Source: an uncultured Lachnoanaerobaculum sp. (lineage in GTDB: Bacteria; Bacillota; Clostridia; Lachnospirales; Lachnospiraceae). Taken from it: a stretch of 34,459 nt of DNA. Where the stretch lies: positions 1-34,459 of the forward strand of contig NZ_CALLVU010000153.1 in assembly GCF_938015485.1 (NCBI RefSeq), in the 5' to 3' direction. Numbering within the stretch: position 1 is the stretch's first letter; every line of letters starts with the position of its first letter. Position numbers and translations under genes: made by a program. Positions 14,790 through 22,468 of this stretch are shown piece by piece. The notes below the pieces were generated by a model that worked only from the letters and a program-made list of their open reading frames with translations, ran no database searches and was not told the origin of the DNA.

Positions 14790-17061
14790 AAATATATTTT
14801 TTTCAAAAGCTAAATTAAAGATTTGGGCAGTGGTCCTGCATTTGACGGCCTTTGCCCTGTTTGTGATAGGTATTTCCATAATATATTGCAATGATAATTT
14901 TAATAAGGGTCTGCTGTGGCTGAATTCCGAGAATTATGACGATTCGCCGGCATTTATGAAGCAGGTGGATTCGGATATTTCATTGCTTTTTTCGTATGCC
15001 GAATTAAAGGATGTATTTGAAACCGATGGGAAGTTCGATATAAATAAGAAGATATTCGGTTTGAATATGGGTCCCAGCAACGATGTGGATTTTACAGTCG
15101 GCTCGATTATAGAGTATGCCAAAAGACACGGATACTATATTGATGAACATTATAAACTGAGTGTTACAGACCAAAATCTGGTAAATCAAATAGAAGATAC
15201 ATCATACTTTGTAAACTACAGAACCTATGCCAACGATTCAAGTATATTGGAGCCGGGTGATGCATATATGAGTATGAAGACCGCTATAACCGAGAGTATA
15301 GGTCTTTTGTCCAAGTACTATGAGGCATATGAAAGATTTGTGGTACAGCCGTCCAATTTCAGATACAGACTTGAGTACAGCGATGTTTTGTATACAAACG
15401 ACAGGTTGTTGAATGTAAAGACGGTGTATGACTACGGCAAGTTTGCAATAACATCTTCACAGGGTATGCAGGTGGAGACAAATATGAACAAGGTGCCGAA
15501 TGAATTGTCTTTTTTGGCTGAAAAGATTACAGACAAGCTTCAAAAGCCTTACAAAGTATATATTGCGGTGAACACTCTTTATACAGCGACAGATGTTTAC
15601 GCTATCGACAATGTGAACTATTTAAGTCAGAGAAGACTTTATGCCGTAGGTTTGGTATCTGTAACTATAGGTATTATACTGATGGCTATAAGCTTGGGTT
15701 ATCTTATAGCTTTTTGCGGTCATAATGAGAATGAAAACGGAATAAGGTTGAACAACTTGTTTGACGCCATACCTTTTGAGGTGAAGCTTTTGCTCTTGAT
15801 TTTTGTTATTGTGCTGTTGGCTGCAACCAACAATTTCATAATAAATAAAGTCATGCACATATATGTTGAAAAGAAACGGTGGAGTTTTGCAGGTCAGATG
15901 TTAAACTACGTTTCAATTTATCTTGTGACATTGCCTATTGCATTCTCAATACTTAGAGAGTATAAAGCGGGGCTTTTGTGGAAGAATTCATATACAAAGA
16001 TTATAAAAGAGAGCTTCTCTATCTATATGTTAAAGAGAACTTTCAAAAAGAAGCTCGGCTCAAACTTTTTGGTTATGATTTTGGTGGACTTTGTAGTGGT
16101 TATACTGTTTTTACTTACCACAATCAATGTAAAAAGCCTCTTCGGACGTCTCACCATATTTATATGCTTTATTATCTTCCTTATTATAAATATGGTCATA
16201 TTCAACAAGGTTTATAAGACCGCAATAGCGTTTGACAAGATTGCTGAGGCGATAAAGGAAATAGCAAACGGAGATACAAGGTACAGGCTTGATGAAAGCG
16301 AGTTTACAGGCAGAGAGATAAGTGTGGTAAAGGATCTCAACAATATAAGTAAGGGATTTCAGGGCGCCATAAATGAGCAGGTAAAGAGTGAAAGATTAAA
16401 AGCCGATCTGATTACAAATGTCTCACATGATATAAAAACTCCTCTTACTTCCATTATAAACTATGTTGACCTTATAAAGAGAGAGAAGCCGGAGAATGCG
16501 AAGATACAGGAATACCTTGATGTGTTGTCTGTAAAGTCACAGCATTTAAAGAATCTGACTGAGGATTTGGTGGAGGCAAGCAAGGTATCAAGCGGAAATA
16601 TCTCCGTGGAACTTAGAGATATAGATCTTGTAGAGATGATAAATCAGACAAACGGAGAGTTTGAAGAGAAGTTTGCTGAAAAGGGACTTAAAATCATATC
16701 CACACTTCCGACAACCGGTATTATAATAAAGGCTGACGGCAGACATCTTTGGAGAGTTTTGGAAAACCTTTACAATAACGCTTTCAAATATGCGGCTAAA
16801 AATTCAAGGATTTATATAGATATAACTTCGGAGAATAATATTGCAACATTTGTTATAAAGAATATTTCAGAAAATCCGCTCAATATAAAGCCTGACGAAC
16901 TTACAGAGAGGTTTGTAAGAGGTGATGTGTCAAGGACTACCGAGGGCAGCGGACTCGGACTTTCGATAGCCAAGTCTCTTACGATTTTGCAGGGCGGAAA
17001 GTTTGAGATAATCATAGACGGAGATTTGTTTAAGGTACAGATAAGATTTAAGGCGGTTTGA
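14782..17061 (+). CDS. Large multi-pass sensor histidine kinase
   Basis: Partner kinase of the preceding regulator, about 759 residues. A first membrane helix near residues 13-33 is followed by a roughly 250-residue extracytoplasmic region. Then come five more hydrophobic segments (about 290-312, 335-355, 375-395, 430-452 and 456-475), so the topology is more complex than the usual two-helix kinase. A linker precedes the H-box 'NVSHDIKTPLTSI' (phosphorylated His about residue 549), the N-box 'LENLYNNAFKYA' and the G-box 'GSGLGLSIAKSL'. The ATG at 14782 overlaps the regulator stop; an in-frame TTG at 14773 would add three residues and cannot be excluded. A terminator follows at 17063. The signal is unknown; such architectures occur in cell-envelope stress kinases. 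Confidence 0.9.
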   Translation: MDKNIFFSKAKLKIWAVVLHLTAFALFVIGISIIYCNDNFNKGLLWLNSENYDDSPAFMKQVDSDISLLFSYAELKDVFETDGKFDINKKIFGLNMGPSNDVDFTVGSIIEYAKRHGYYIDEHYKLSVTDQNLVNQIEDTSYFVNYRTYANDSSILEPGDAYMSMKTAITESIGLLSKYYEAYERFVVQPSNFRYRLEYSDVLYTNDRLLNVKTVYDYGKFAITSSQGMQVETNMNKVPNELSFLAEKITDKLQKPYKVYIAVNTLYTATDVYAIDNVNYLSQRRLYAVGLVSVTIGIILMAISLGYLIAFCGHNENENGIRLNNLFDAIPFEVKLLLLIFVIVLLAATNNFIINKVMHIYVEKKRWSFAGQMLNYVSIYLVTLPIAFSILREYKAGLLWKNSYTKIIKESFSIYMLKRTFKKKLGSNFLVMILVDFVVVILFLLTTINVKSLFGRLTIFICFIIFLIINMVIFNKVYKTAIAFDKIAEAIKEIANGDTRYRLDESEFTGREISVVKDLNNISKGFQGAINEQVKSERLKADLITNVSHDIKTPLTSIINYVDLIKREKPENAKIQEYLDVLSVKSQHLKNLTEDLVEASKVSSGNISVELRDIDLVEMINQTNGEFEEKFAEKGLKIISTLPTTGIIIKADGRHLWRVLENLYNNAFKYAAKNSRIYIDITSENNIATFVIKNISENPLNIKPDELTERFVRGDVSRTTEGSGLGLSIAKSLTILQGGKFEIIIDGDLFKVQIRFKAV

Positions 17062-17062
17062 T

Positions 17063-17099
17063 ATATATGAGTGAGTCTTAGGGCCCACTCATATATTTT
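17063..17099 (+). terminator. Terminator of the two-component operon
   Basis: An 11-bp stem, ATATATGAGTG (17063-17073) / CACTCATATAT (17086-17096), followed by a short T-run. It starts one base after the kinase stop codon. Confidence 0.8.
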
Positions 17100-17101
17100 A
17101 C

Positions 17102-17135
17102 TTGATTATTAGCACTCATTATGATATAGTGCTAA
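17102..17135 (+). promoter_or_regulatory. ftsH promoter overlapped by a CIRCE (HrcA) operator
   Basis: -35 TTGATT (17102-17107), 17-bp spacer, -10 TATAGT (17125-17130). Over the spacer and -10 lies TTAGCACTC-N9-TAGTGCTAA (17109-17135), which matches the CIRCE consensus TTAGCACTC-N9-GAGTGCTAA at 17 of 18 positions. HrcA bound here would block the promoter, placing ftsH in the class I heat-shock group. Confidence 0.9.
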
Positions 17136-17153
17136 TAACGACTCGGTCGTTAT
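17135..17153 (+). other. Hairpin at the 5' end of the ftsH transcript
   Basis: ATAACGAC (17135-17142), loop TCG, GTCGTTAT (17146-17153): a perfect 8-bp stem with no T-tract, beginning about where transcription should start (near 17137). A 5'-terminal hairpin of this kind can protect mRNA from 5'-end-dependent decay. Confidence 0.6.
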
Positions 17154-17201
17154 AGGCAGCACAGTATTTAGTATTAAGATATAAGAAAGAATGGAGAAAA
17201 T

Positions 17202-19013
17202 ATGGTAGAAGATCCCAAAAGCAGGAAGCCGTTCATTTATTACTATATTGTTGTTTTAGCAATAATGATGGCATTAAATTTTTTAGTTGTACCTTTTATC
17301 AAAGAAGGTCAGATAAAACAGGTTGATTACGGAACCTTTATGACAATGACTGAAAAAGGTGAGATTTCAAAGGTCGATATACAGACCAATCAGATAGTAT
17401 TCATAGGAAAAAATGACAATGTAACATATAAGACCGGTTTGATGAACGACCCGCAACTTACAGACAGACTTCATAATGCAGGAGTGGAGTTTTCAAGTGA
17501 TATTGTAAGAAAAGATTCACCGCTGTTGGATGCCGTTTTAAGCTGGGTATTACCTCTTGTAATATTCTATTTTCTGTGGAACGGAATTTCAAAGAGGATG
17601 TTTAACAGAGACAGTGCAAACTCGCTGATGTTCGGAGGTATGGGCAAGTCCGGTGCCAAGATATATGTAAAGTCGTCTGAAGGTATCAAGTTCAGTGATG
17701 TGGCAGGTGAGGATGAAGCAAAGGAAAATCTTACAGAGATAGTGGATTACTTACATGATCCGAGTAAGTATAAGGATATCGGTGCTTCAATGCCGAAGGG
17801 TATCTTACTTGTAGGCCCTCCGGGAACAGGTAAGACAATGCTTGCAAAGGCTGTAGCCGGTGAGGCGAATGTTCCTTTCTTCTCAATGTCGGGTTCCGAG
17901 TTTGTTGAGATGTTTGTAGGTATGGGTGCTTCAAAGGTAAGAGACCTTTTCAAGCAGGCAAAGGAAAAGGCGCCATGTATAGTCTTTATTGATGAGATAG
18001 ATGCTATCGGCAAGAAAAGAGACGGTCAGATAGGCGGAAATGATGAGAGAGAACAGACTCTCAATCAGCTTTTGACGGAGATGGACGGTTTTGAAGGCAA
18101 TTCAGGTGTCATGATTTTGGCGGCCACCAACAGACCCGACGCGCTTGACCCGGCGCTTACAAGACCCGGAAGATTTGACAGAAGAGTACCTGTAGAACTT
18201 CCCGATTTGAAGGGAAGAGAGGAAATACTCAAGGTCCATGCAAAGAAGATAAAGATTGCAGATGATGTTGATTTTAAATTGATTGCCAGAATGGCTTCAG
18301 GTGCTTCAGGTGCGGAGCTTGCAAATATTATAAACGAGGCGGCACTAAGAGCGGTCAGAGATAAAAGAAAGTTTGTAAATCAGTCCGATCTTGAAGAAAG
18401 TATTGAGGTTGTTATTGCAGGCTATCAAAAGAAAAATTCCATTTTGACGGATGCGGAGAAGTGGAGAGTGTCATACCATGAGATAGGACATGCGCTTGTA
18501 GCCGCAAAGCAGACCAATTCCGCACCGGTTACAAAGATAACCATTATCCCGAGAACTTCGGGAGCACTCGGATATACAATGCAGGTGGATGAAGGTAATC
18601 ATTATCTGATGACAAAGAGTGAACTTGAAAATAAGATTGCCACACTTACAGGCGGTAGAGCCGCTGAGGAAGTGGTATTCGGTGATGTTTCCACAGGAGC
18701 TTCAAATGATATAGAGCAGGCCACCAAGCTTGCAAGAGCTATGATTACCAGATACGGTATGAGTAAGGACTTTGATATGGTGGCACTTGAGACCGTTACA
18801 AACAGGTACCTTGGAGGCGATACCTCATTGGCAGCTTCGGAGACTACAGCGGCGGTAATAGATACACAGGTAGTGGCTTTAGTAAAATCTCAGCATGAAA
18901 AAGCCGCACAAATACTTTTAGAAAACAGAGAAAAGCTTGAAGAGATAGCTCATTTCCTATATGAAAAAGAAAGCATTACAGGTGATGAGTTTATGGAGAT
19001 ATTGAACAGATAA
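17202..19013 (+). CDS. ftsH: ATP-dependent zinc metalloprotease FtsH
   Basis: Membrane-anchored AAA+ protease of 603 residues that degrades damaged membrane proteins and regulatory proteins. It has a first membrane helix at about residues 13-32, an extracytoplasmic domain to about 110 and a second helix at about 112-128. The ATPase domain carries Walker A GPPGTGKT (205-212), Walker B 'IVFIDEIDAIG' and the second region of homology 'ATNRPDALDPALTRPGRFD'. The zinc site HEIGH spans 426-430. All key residues are present. The N-terminal and C-terminal tails are short, as in clostridial FtsH. GGAG precedes the ATG. Regulation through a CIRCE operator is read directly in the promoter. It ends at the -35 box of the prfB promoter. 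Confidence 0.97.
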   Translation: MVEDPKSRKPFIYYYIVVLAIMMALNFLVVPFIKEGQIKQVDYGTFMTMTEKGEISKVDIQTNQIVFIGKNDNVTYKTGLMNDPQLTDRLHNAGVEFSSDIVRKDSPLLDAVLSWVLPLVIFYFLWNGISKRMFNRDSANSLMFGGMGKSGAKIYVKSSEGIKFSDVAGEDEAKENLTEIVDYLHDPSKYKDIGASMPKGILLVGPPGTGKTMLAKAVAGEANVPFFSMSGSEFVEMFVGMGASKVRDLFKQAKEKAPCIVFIDEIDAIGKKRDGQIGGNDEREQTLNQLLTEMDGFEGNSGVMILAATNRPDALDPALTRPGRFDRRVPVELPDLKGREEILKVHAKKIKIADDVDFKLIARMASGASGAELANIINEAALRAVRDKRKFVNQSDLEESIEVVIAGYQKKNSILTDAEKWRVSYHEIGHALVAAKQTNSAPVTKITIIPRTSGALGYTMQVDEGNHYLMTKSELENKIATLTGGRAAEEVVFGDVSTGASNDIEQATKLARAMITRYGMSKDFDMVALETVTNRYLGGDTSLAASETTAAVIDTQVVALVKSQHEKAAQILLENREKLEEIAHFLYEKESITGDEFMEILNR

Positions 19014-19015
19014 TG

Positions 19016-19044
19016 TTTACATAATCTTAAAACTTTAATATAAT
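19016..19044 (+). promoter_or_regulatory. prfB promoter
   Basis: -35 TTTACA (19016-19021), 17-bp spacer, -10 TATAAT (19039-19044), three bases after the ftsH stop codon. This gives prfB its own housekeeping promoter, separate from the heat-shock-controlled ftsH. Confidence 0.75.
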
Positions 19045-19095
19045 GTCGTTGATATTCGTTTGGATATTTAGAAAAAAATGAAAGTGGGTGAGCAA

Positions 19096-20230
19096 ATGGT
19101 AGAATTAGACGGTTTTAAAACCACACTACAATCCTACGAAAAAATATTGCTGGAAGTGAGGGATTCACTTTGACTTGGACAGTAAGGAAAAAAAGATAAT
19201 TGAGCTTGACCGTGCAATGGAAGAGCCTACATTTTGGGACGATCCGAAAGAAAGTACCAAGATAGTAAGAGAGGCAAAACAGCTCAAAGATACTGTCGAA
19301 AAATATAATAAGTTAAAGTCTGAATACGAAGATATCGGAGTCCTTATAGAGATGGGCTATGAGGAAAATGATGAGAGTCTTATATCTGAGATAGAAGGTA
19401 TGCTTGAAGCGTTTACAAAAGAGATAGATGAACTGAAGATAGCTACACTGCTTACAGGTGAATATGACTCTTCAAATGCAATTATGAAACTTAATGCAGG
19501 TGCAGGCGGAACGGAGTCCTGTGACTGGTGTTCAATGCTTTACAGAATGTATACAAGATGGGCAGCCAAGGAAGGCTACACTGTAGAAATTCTTGATATG
19601 CTTGACGGAGATGAAGCCGGAATAAAGTCCGTTACATTGCAGATAAACGGTATAAATGCTTACGGCTACCTTAGAAGTGAGCATGGTGTGCACAGACTTG
19701 TGCGTATCTCGCCTTTTAATGCGGCAGGAAAGCGTCAGACCTCATTTGTATCCTGTGATATCATGCCGGATATTGAAGAAGACCTTGATGTGGATATCAA
19801 TCCGGATGATTTGAGAATAGATACTTATCGTTCATCAGGTGCCGGCGGACAGCATATCAACAAGACTTCTTCGGCCATAAGAATTACACATATCCCTACA
19901 GGAGTGGTAGTGCAATGTCAGAATGAAAGAAGCCAGTTCCAAAATAAGGACAAGGCTATGCAGATGCTGAAAGCTAAACTTTTCTTATTAAAGCAGCAGG
20001 CAAATGTCGAGAAACTTTCAGATATCAGAGGTGATGTGAAGGATATAGGTTGGGGAAATCAGATCCGTTCCTATGTAATGCAACCTTATACAATGGTAAA
20101 GGATCACAGAACCGGAGCTGAAAGCGGAAATGTAAGTGCCGTAATGGATGGAGATATAGATAAGTTCATTATTGCATACCTTACATGGCAGAGCCTCGGT
20201 TGCCCTGCAAGAAATGTGGGGGATGAATAA
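19096..20230 (+). CDS. prfB: Peptide chain release factor 2, with programmed +1 frameshift
   Basis: RF2 recognises UAA and UGA stop codons. The gene is read in two frames: 25 codons from the ATG at 19096 end in CTT-TGA-C (19168-19174). A +1 slip at CTT over the in-frame TGA continues as Asp, Leu and so on to the TAA at 20230, giving 377 residues. SD-like GAGGGA (19158-19163) sits before the slip site. In the joined protein the stop-codon-reading tripeptide SPF lies at 205-207 and the catalytic GGQ at 250-252 ('SSGAGGQHINKTSSA'). SPF rather than PxT confirms RF2. When RF2 is scarce, the TGA is read slowly and frameshifting rises, so the protein controls its own level. Annotation pipelines may miss the first 26 residues and start at the TTG at 19175. 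Confidence 0.96.
19168..19174 (+). other. Programmed +1 ribosomal frameshift site CTTTGAC
   Basis: The canonical RF2 recoding heptamer (Leu codon, in-frame TGA, following C). GAGGG (19158-19162) lies five bases upstream of CTT, slightly farther than the three-base spacing of the E. coli AGGGGG stimulator. Confidence 0.95.
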
Positions 20231-20243
20231 GTAAGAAATAAAG

Positions 20244-20283
20244 AAACCGACTGTGAAAAAAATGTTTTCACGGTCGGTTTTTT
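20244..20283 (+). terminator. prfB terminator, overlapping the end of the converging gene
   Basis: A 16-bp stem, AAACCGACTGTGAAAA (20244-20259) / TTTTCACGGTCGGTTT (20265-20280), with one T-G pair, followed by a T-run to 20283. The minus strand has a weaker T-rich tail, so it may also serve the converging gene. Confidence 0.9.
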
Positions 20284-20920
20284 AATATTGTATTTTTAGA
20301 GATTCACTCAATAAAAACATACTGTTGAGATAATGCTTATATTCAGGCCCTTTTTTATTGAAATCATCTTCGTTTATTCCTCTATAAACATAAATTGCAG
20401 TTGCAAAAAAAGACGAATTGGACATAAAGTAATCTTTATCCGGTATATAAATCAATATAATCTTAGGAGAATCTCCGATTTTTACAAATCTCTCATAAAA
20501 ATCCTTATAAAAGCGGGAAGTTGACAAATTTTGTGGAAGTTGCCAAATATCATAAGTAGGAATATTCAGATTGTTTTCGTGGGTATTATAATTAATCAAT
20601 GATATGGCTGACTCTGCTGTCATCCTGTCAAGTTCACTATATAATACTTTAGTCAGACCATAATCTTTGGAAAGCAGTAAAATCATATCATCAAGTGATT
20701 TCTTCGGTATAATAATATTATTTTTATAAAAATTATAGACTGACGGTAAAAAACTGATATCTGTAGTAGATATTTCTCCGATAGTCCGATAATTACAAAT
20801 GTATTGATCCATAAAGTTCTCCTTACTTTTAATCAAAATCACCCCTTTGCAGCTTTTTAATATCGTATCTAATTTAATTCCGGGATATTTCAAGATACTT
20901 ATATCATATTCTTCTCTCAT
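20282..20920 (-). CDS. Hypothetical protein, not recognised
   Basis: A protein of about 212 residues with no signal peptide and no clear membrane segment; I recognise no family. It is rich in Ile, Tyr, Asn and Lys. Features: 'SCKGVILIKSKENFMDQYIC' near the N-terminus, a central 'KKSLDDMILLLSKDYGLTKV' helix and a C-terminal half with 'SPKIILIYIPDKDYF'. Start choice: ATG at 20920 has AGGTG six bases upstream (20931-20927); ATG 20926 and GTG 20929 would overlap that site. The base composition is more AT-rich than in the flanking housekeeping genes, and the gene converges on prfB and abuts a gene remnant, which fits a recently rearranged or acquired insertion between prfB and rpsF. It may act alone; no operon partner is seen. 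Confidence 0.6.
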   Translation of the reverse strand: MREEYDISILKYPGIKLDTILKSCKGVILIKSKENFMDQYICNYRTIGEISTTDISFLPSVYNFYKNNIIIPKKSLDDMILLLSKDYGLTKVLYSELDRMTAESAISLINYNTHENNLNIPTYDIWQLPQNLSTSRFYKDFYERFVKIGDSPKIILIYIPDKDYFMSNSSFFATAIYVYRGINEDDFNKKGPEYKHYLNSMFLLSESLKIQY

Positions 20921-20943
20921 TTTCATCACCTAAATTCCTTAAT

Positions 20944-21138
20944 ATGTTATTCTTTTTATCTTGTTCAGGTCAAAAGAGTGAGGCGACGGCAAGTTCCGAT
21001 GCTAAGATTGAAAGCAAGGATACAAAGGACGGAAAAGAAGGCCTGGATATGGTACTGGAGCTTGAACCCGATATAGTGATCAGTGATATCAAGATGCCTA
21101 AGATGACAGGAATAGAAATAATACAAAATGCAAGAAAA
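20944..21138 (+). pseudogene. Chimeric remnant: lipoprotein start fused to a response-regulator receiver fragment
   Basis: Reading from the ATG at 20944, the peptide begins 'MLFFLSCSGQKSEATASS', which looks like the end of a lipoprotein signal peptide (lipobox LSC-S) and its Ser-rich linker, as in solute-binding proteins. After 'KDGKEG' it turns into 'MVLELEPDIVISDIKMPKMTG', the phosphoacceptor region of a YesN-type receiver domain (D in DIKMPKMTG). It continues to 'IEIIQNARK' and then runs into the rpsF promoter. Neither half is complete: no positively charged signal start, and no receiver N- or C-terminus. This is best explained by a deletion joining two genes of a lost sugar-transport or two-component locus. 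Confidence 0.7.
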
Positions 21139-21144
21139 TTGTTC

Positions 21145-21173
21145 TTGCATTCCACTGCAAACCGTGCTAAGAT
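21145..21173 (+). promoter_or_regulatory. rpsF operon promoter
   Basis: -35 TTGCAT (21145-21150), 17-bp spacer, extended -10 TGC-TAAGAT (TAAGAT 21168-21173). Transcription would start near 21180, just before the structured rpsF leader. Confidence 0.7.
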
Positions 21174-21194
21174 TAAGTACTGTGACACATAATC

Positions 21195-21238
21195 CTTGCT
21201 TTTGATATCGCTATCAAAGGCCGGAGACCAAGAGGAGG
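21195..21238 (+). ncRNA. rpsF leader resembling the S6:S18 regulatory RNA
   Basis: Stem P1 is CTTG (21195-21198) / CAAG (21229-21232). Stacked on it, P2 is CTTTTGATA (21199-21207) / TATCAAAGG (21212-21220) with a TCGC loop. The 3' side has an 8-nt bulge, CCGGAGAC (21221-21228), containing the CCG triplet that mimics the 16S rRNA binding site of the S6:S18 pair. The rpsF ribosome binding site (GAGGAGG, 21233 on) follows directly, so binding of the proteins would block translation. Confidence 0.72.
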
Positions 21239-21244
21239 TAAGAA

Positions 21245-21532
21245 ATGACAAGTACATATGAATTAGCATTAGTGCTTAATGGTAAGCTTGAAGATGATGC
21301 AAGAGCGGAAGCTCTGGAGAAAGTTCAAAATTACATCACAAGATTTGGTGGAAGCGTACTTAATGTCGATGACTGGGGTAAGAAGAAATTCGCCTATGAC
21401 ATCAACAAGCAAAAAGAAGGATTCTACTATTTCATCAAGTTCCAGTCAGAGGACAACAACTGCCCTAACGAGTTGGAGGCAAATGTTCGTATCATGGAAC
21501 CTGTTGTGAGATACCTAGTCGTTAAGCAGTAA
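21245..21532 (+). CDS. rpsF: Ribosomal protein bS6
   Basis: Small-subunit protein of 95 residues, standard length, that binds the central domain of 16S rRNA as a pair with S18. The beginning 'MTSTYELALVLNGKLEDDA' and 'VLNVDDWGKKKFAYDINKQKEG' (the conserved W-G-xx-K/R-L-AY region) and 'FYYFIKFQSE' identify it. GAGGAGG lies at a good distance before the ATG and just after the structured leader. It heads the rpsF-ssb-rpsR operon, whose order is conserved across bacteria. Confidence 0.97.
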   Translation: MTSTYELALVLNGKLEDDARAEALEKVQNYITRFGGSVLNVDDWGKKKFAYDINKQKEGFYYFIKFQSEDNNCPNELEANVRIMEPVVRYLVVKQ

Positions 21533-21555
21533 GCTTAATAAAAAGGAGAGATTGT

Positions 21556-22005
21556 ATGAACAGAGCCATATTGATGGGTAGGCTAACAAGAGACCCGGAA
21601 GTAAGATATTCAAGTGGTGAAAGATCCATGGCTATAGCAAGATATACGCTTGCGGTTGACAGAGGTTTTAAGCGTGGAGGAGATTCATCCGAACAGACCG
21701 CAGACTTTATACCATGTGTTGCATTTGATAAAGCCGGCGAGTTTGCAGAGAAATATTTTAGACAGGGAATGAGAGTGTTGATTTCAGGTCGTATACAGAC
21801 GGGAAGCTATACAAACAAAGAAGGTCAAAAGGTTTATACAACTGAGGTTATTATAGATACTCAGGAATTTGCAGACAGTAAGGGAGCAAGCGATAGCGGT
21901 AATAATTATCGTGCTTCTACAAGACCGTCACCGGCATCAGCAAGTACAGACGGATTTATGAATATTCCGGACGGAGTTGATGACGAGGGTCTACCATTTA
22001 ACTAG
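21556..22005 (+). CDS. ssb: Single-stranded DNA-binding protein
   Basis: Replication and repair protein of 149 residues that coats single-stranded DNA and recruits partner proteins. The OB fold covers residues 1 to about 108, opening with 'MNRAILMGRLTRDPEVRYSS' and including 'IPCVAFDKAGEFAEKYFRQG' and 'VLISGRIQTGSYTNKEGQKV'. A flexible Ser-rich linker follows, and the acidic tip 'DDEGLPFN' provides the partner-binding end (one residue past the usual terminal Phe). AAGGAGAG precedes the ATG. It lies between rpsF and rpsR in the usual order. Confidence 0.96.
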   Translation: MNRAILMGRLTRDPEVRYSSGERSMAIARYTLAVDRGFKRGGDSSEQTADFIPCVAFDKAGEFAEKYFRQGMRVLISGRIQTGSYTNKEGQKVYTTEVIIDTQEFADSKGASDSGNNYRASTRPSPASASTDGFMNIPDGVDDEGLPFN

Positions 22006-22032
22006 GTTAAAATAAAGAAAGGGGACTTTATC

Positions 22033-22302
22033 ATGGCATTTAACAAAGCTGACAGAGCGGAAGGCTCTAGAAGAAGACCTGCTAACGGATTACGCAGGAG
22101 AAAGAAAGTTTGTGCATTCTGTAGTGATAAGGAAAAGGCTATTGATTACAAAGATGTAGCAACTCTTAGAAAATATATTTCAGAGAGAGGAAAGATTCTT
22201 CCAAGAAGAATTTCAGGAAGCTGCGCTAAGCATCAAAGAGAAATCACAGTAGCTATCAAGAAGGCTAGACATATAGCTCTTCTGCCTTATGTTGTAGAAT
22301 AA
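22033..22302 (+). CDS. rpsR: Ribosomal protein bS18
   Basis: Basic 89-residue small-subunit protein that pairs with S6 on 16S rRNA. 'RRRKKVCAFCSDKEKAIDYK' and 'LRKYISERGKILPRRISGSC', followed by 'AKHQREITVAIKKARHIALLPY', are the conserved core. The two N-terminal cysteines (CAFC) and the later Cys make a four-Cys-like zinc pattern incomplete here: CxxC plus one Cys only. AAAGGGG lies upstream of the ATG. A strong terminator follows, ending the operon. Confidence 0.97.
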   Translation: MAFNKADRAEGSRRRPANGLRRRKKVCAFCSDKEKAIDYKDVATLRKYISERGKILPRRISGSCAKHQREITVAIKKARHIALLPYVVE

Positions 22303-22317
22303 GATTTAAAATGTAAC

Positions 22318-22354
22318 AAAACCCGTTTTTGTCCAGGACAGAGACGGGTTTTTT
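22318..22354 (+). terminator. rpsF operon terminator
   Basis: ACCCGT (22321-22326) pairs with ACGGGT (22344-22349), extended by flanking A/T pairs and an inner TGTC/GACA stem, followed by six Ts. Confidence 0.88.
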
Positions 22355-22376
22355 GTATTACTTAATGTAATTGTAA

Positions 22377-22404
22377 TGTAAAAAACATCTATGTAGTGTA
22401 TAAT
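22377..22404 (+). promoter_or_regulatory. Promoter of the cell-wall-binding protein gene
   Basis: A perfect -10 TATAAT (22399-22404) with a weak -35 TGTAAA (22377-22382) at 16 bp. It lies between the rpsR terminator and the start at 22469. Confidence 0.55.
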
Positions 22405-22468
22405 GGTAATACGATTGAGTGAGTAGTAATATTAGAGCTTTGGATTAAACAAACATAATGGAGTAAAT

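Noticed and set aside
19175..20230. prfB starting at TTG 19175
   Set aside because: This would drop the N-terminal helix. A CTTTGAC recoding site and a complete zero-frame start at 19096 explain the sequence and restore the canonical numbering.
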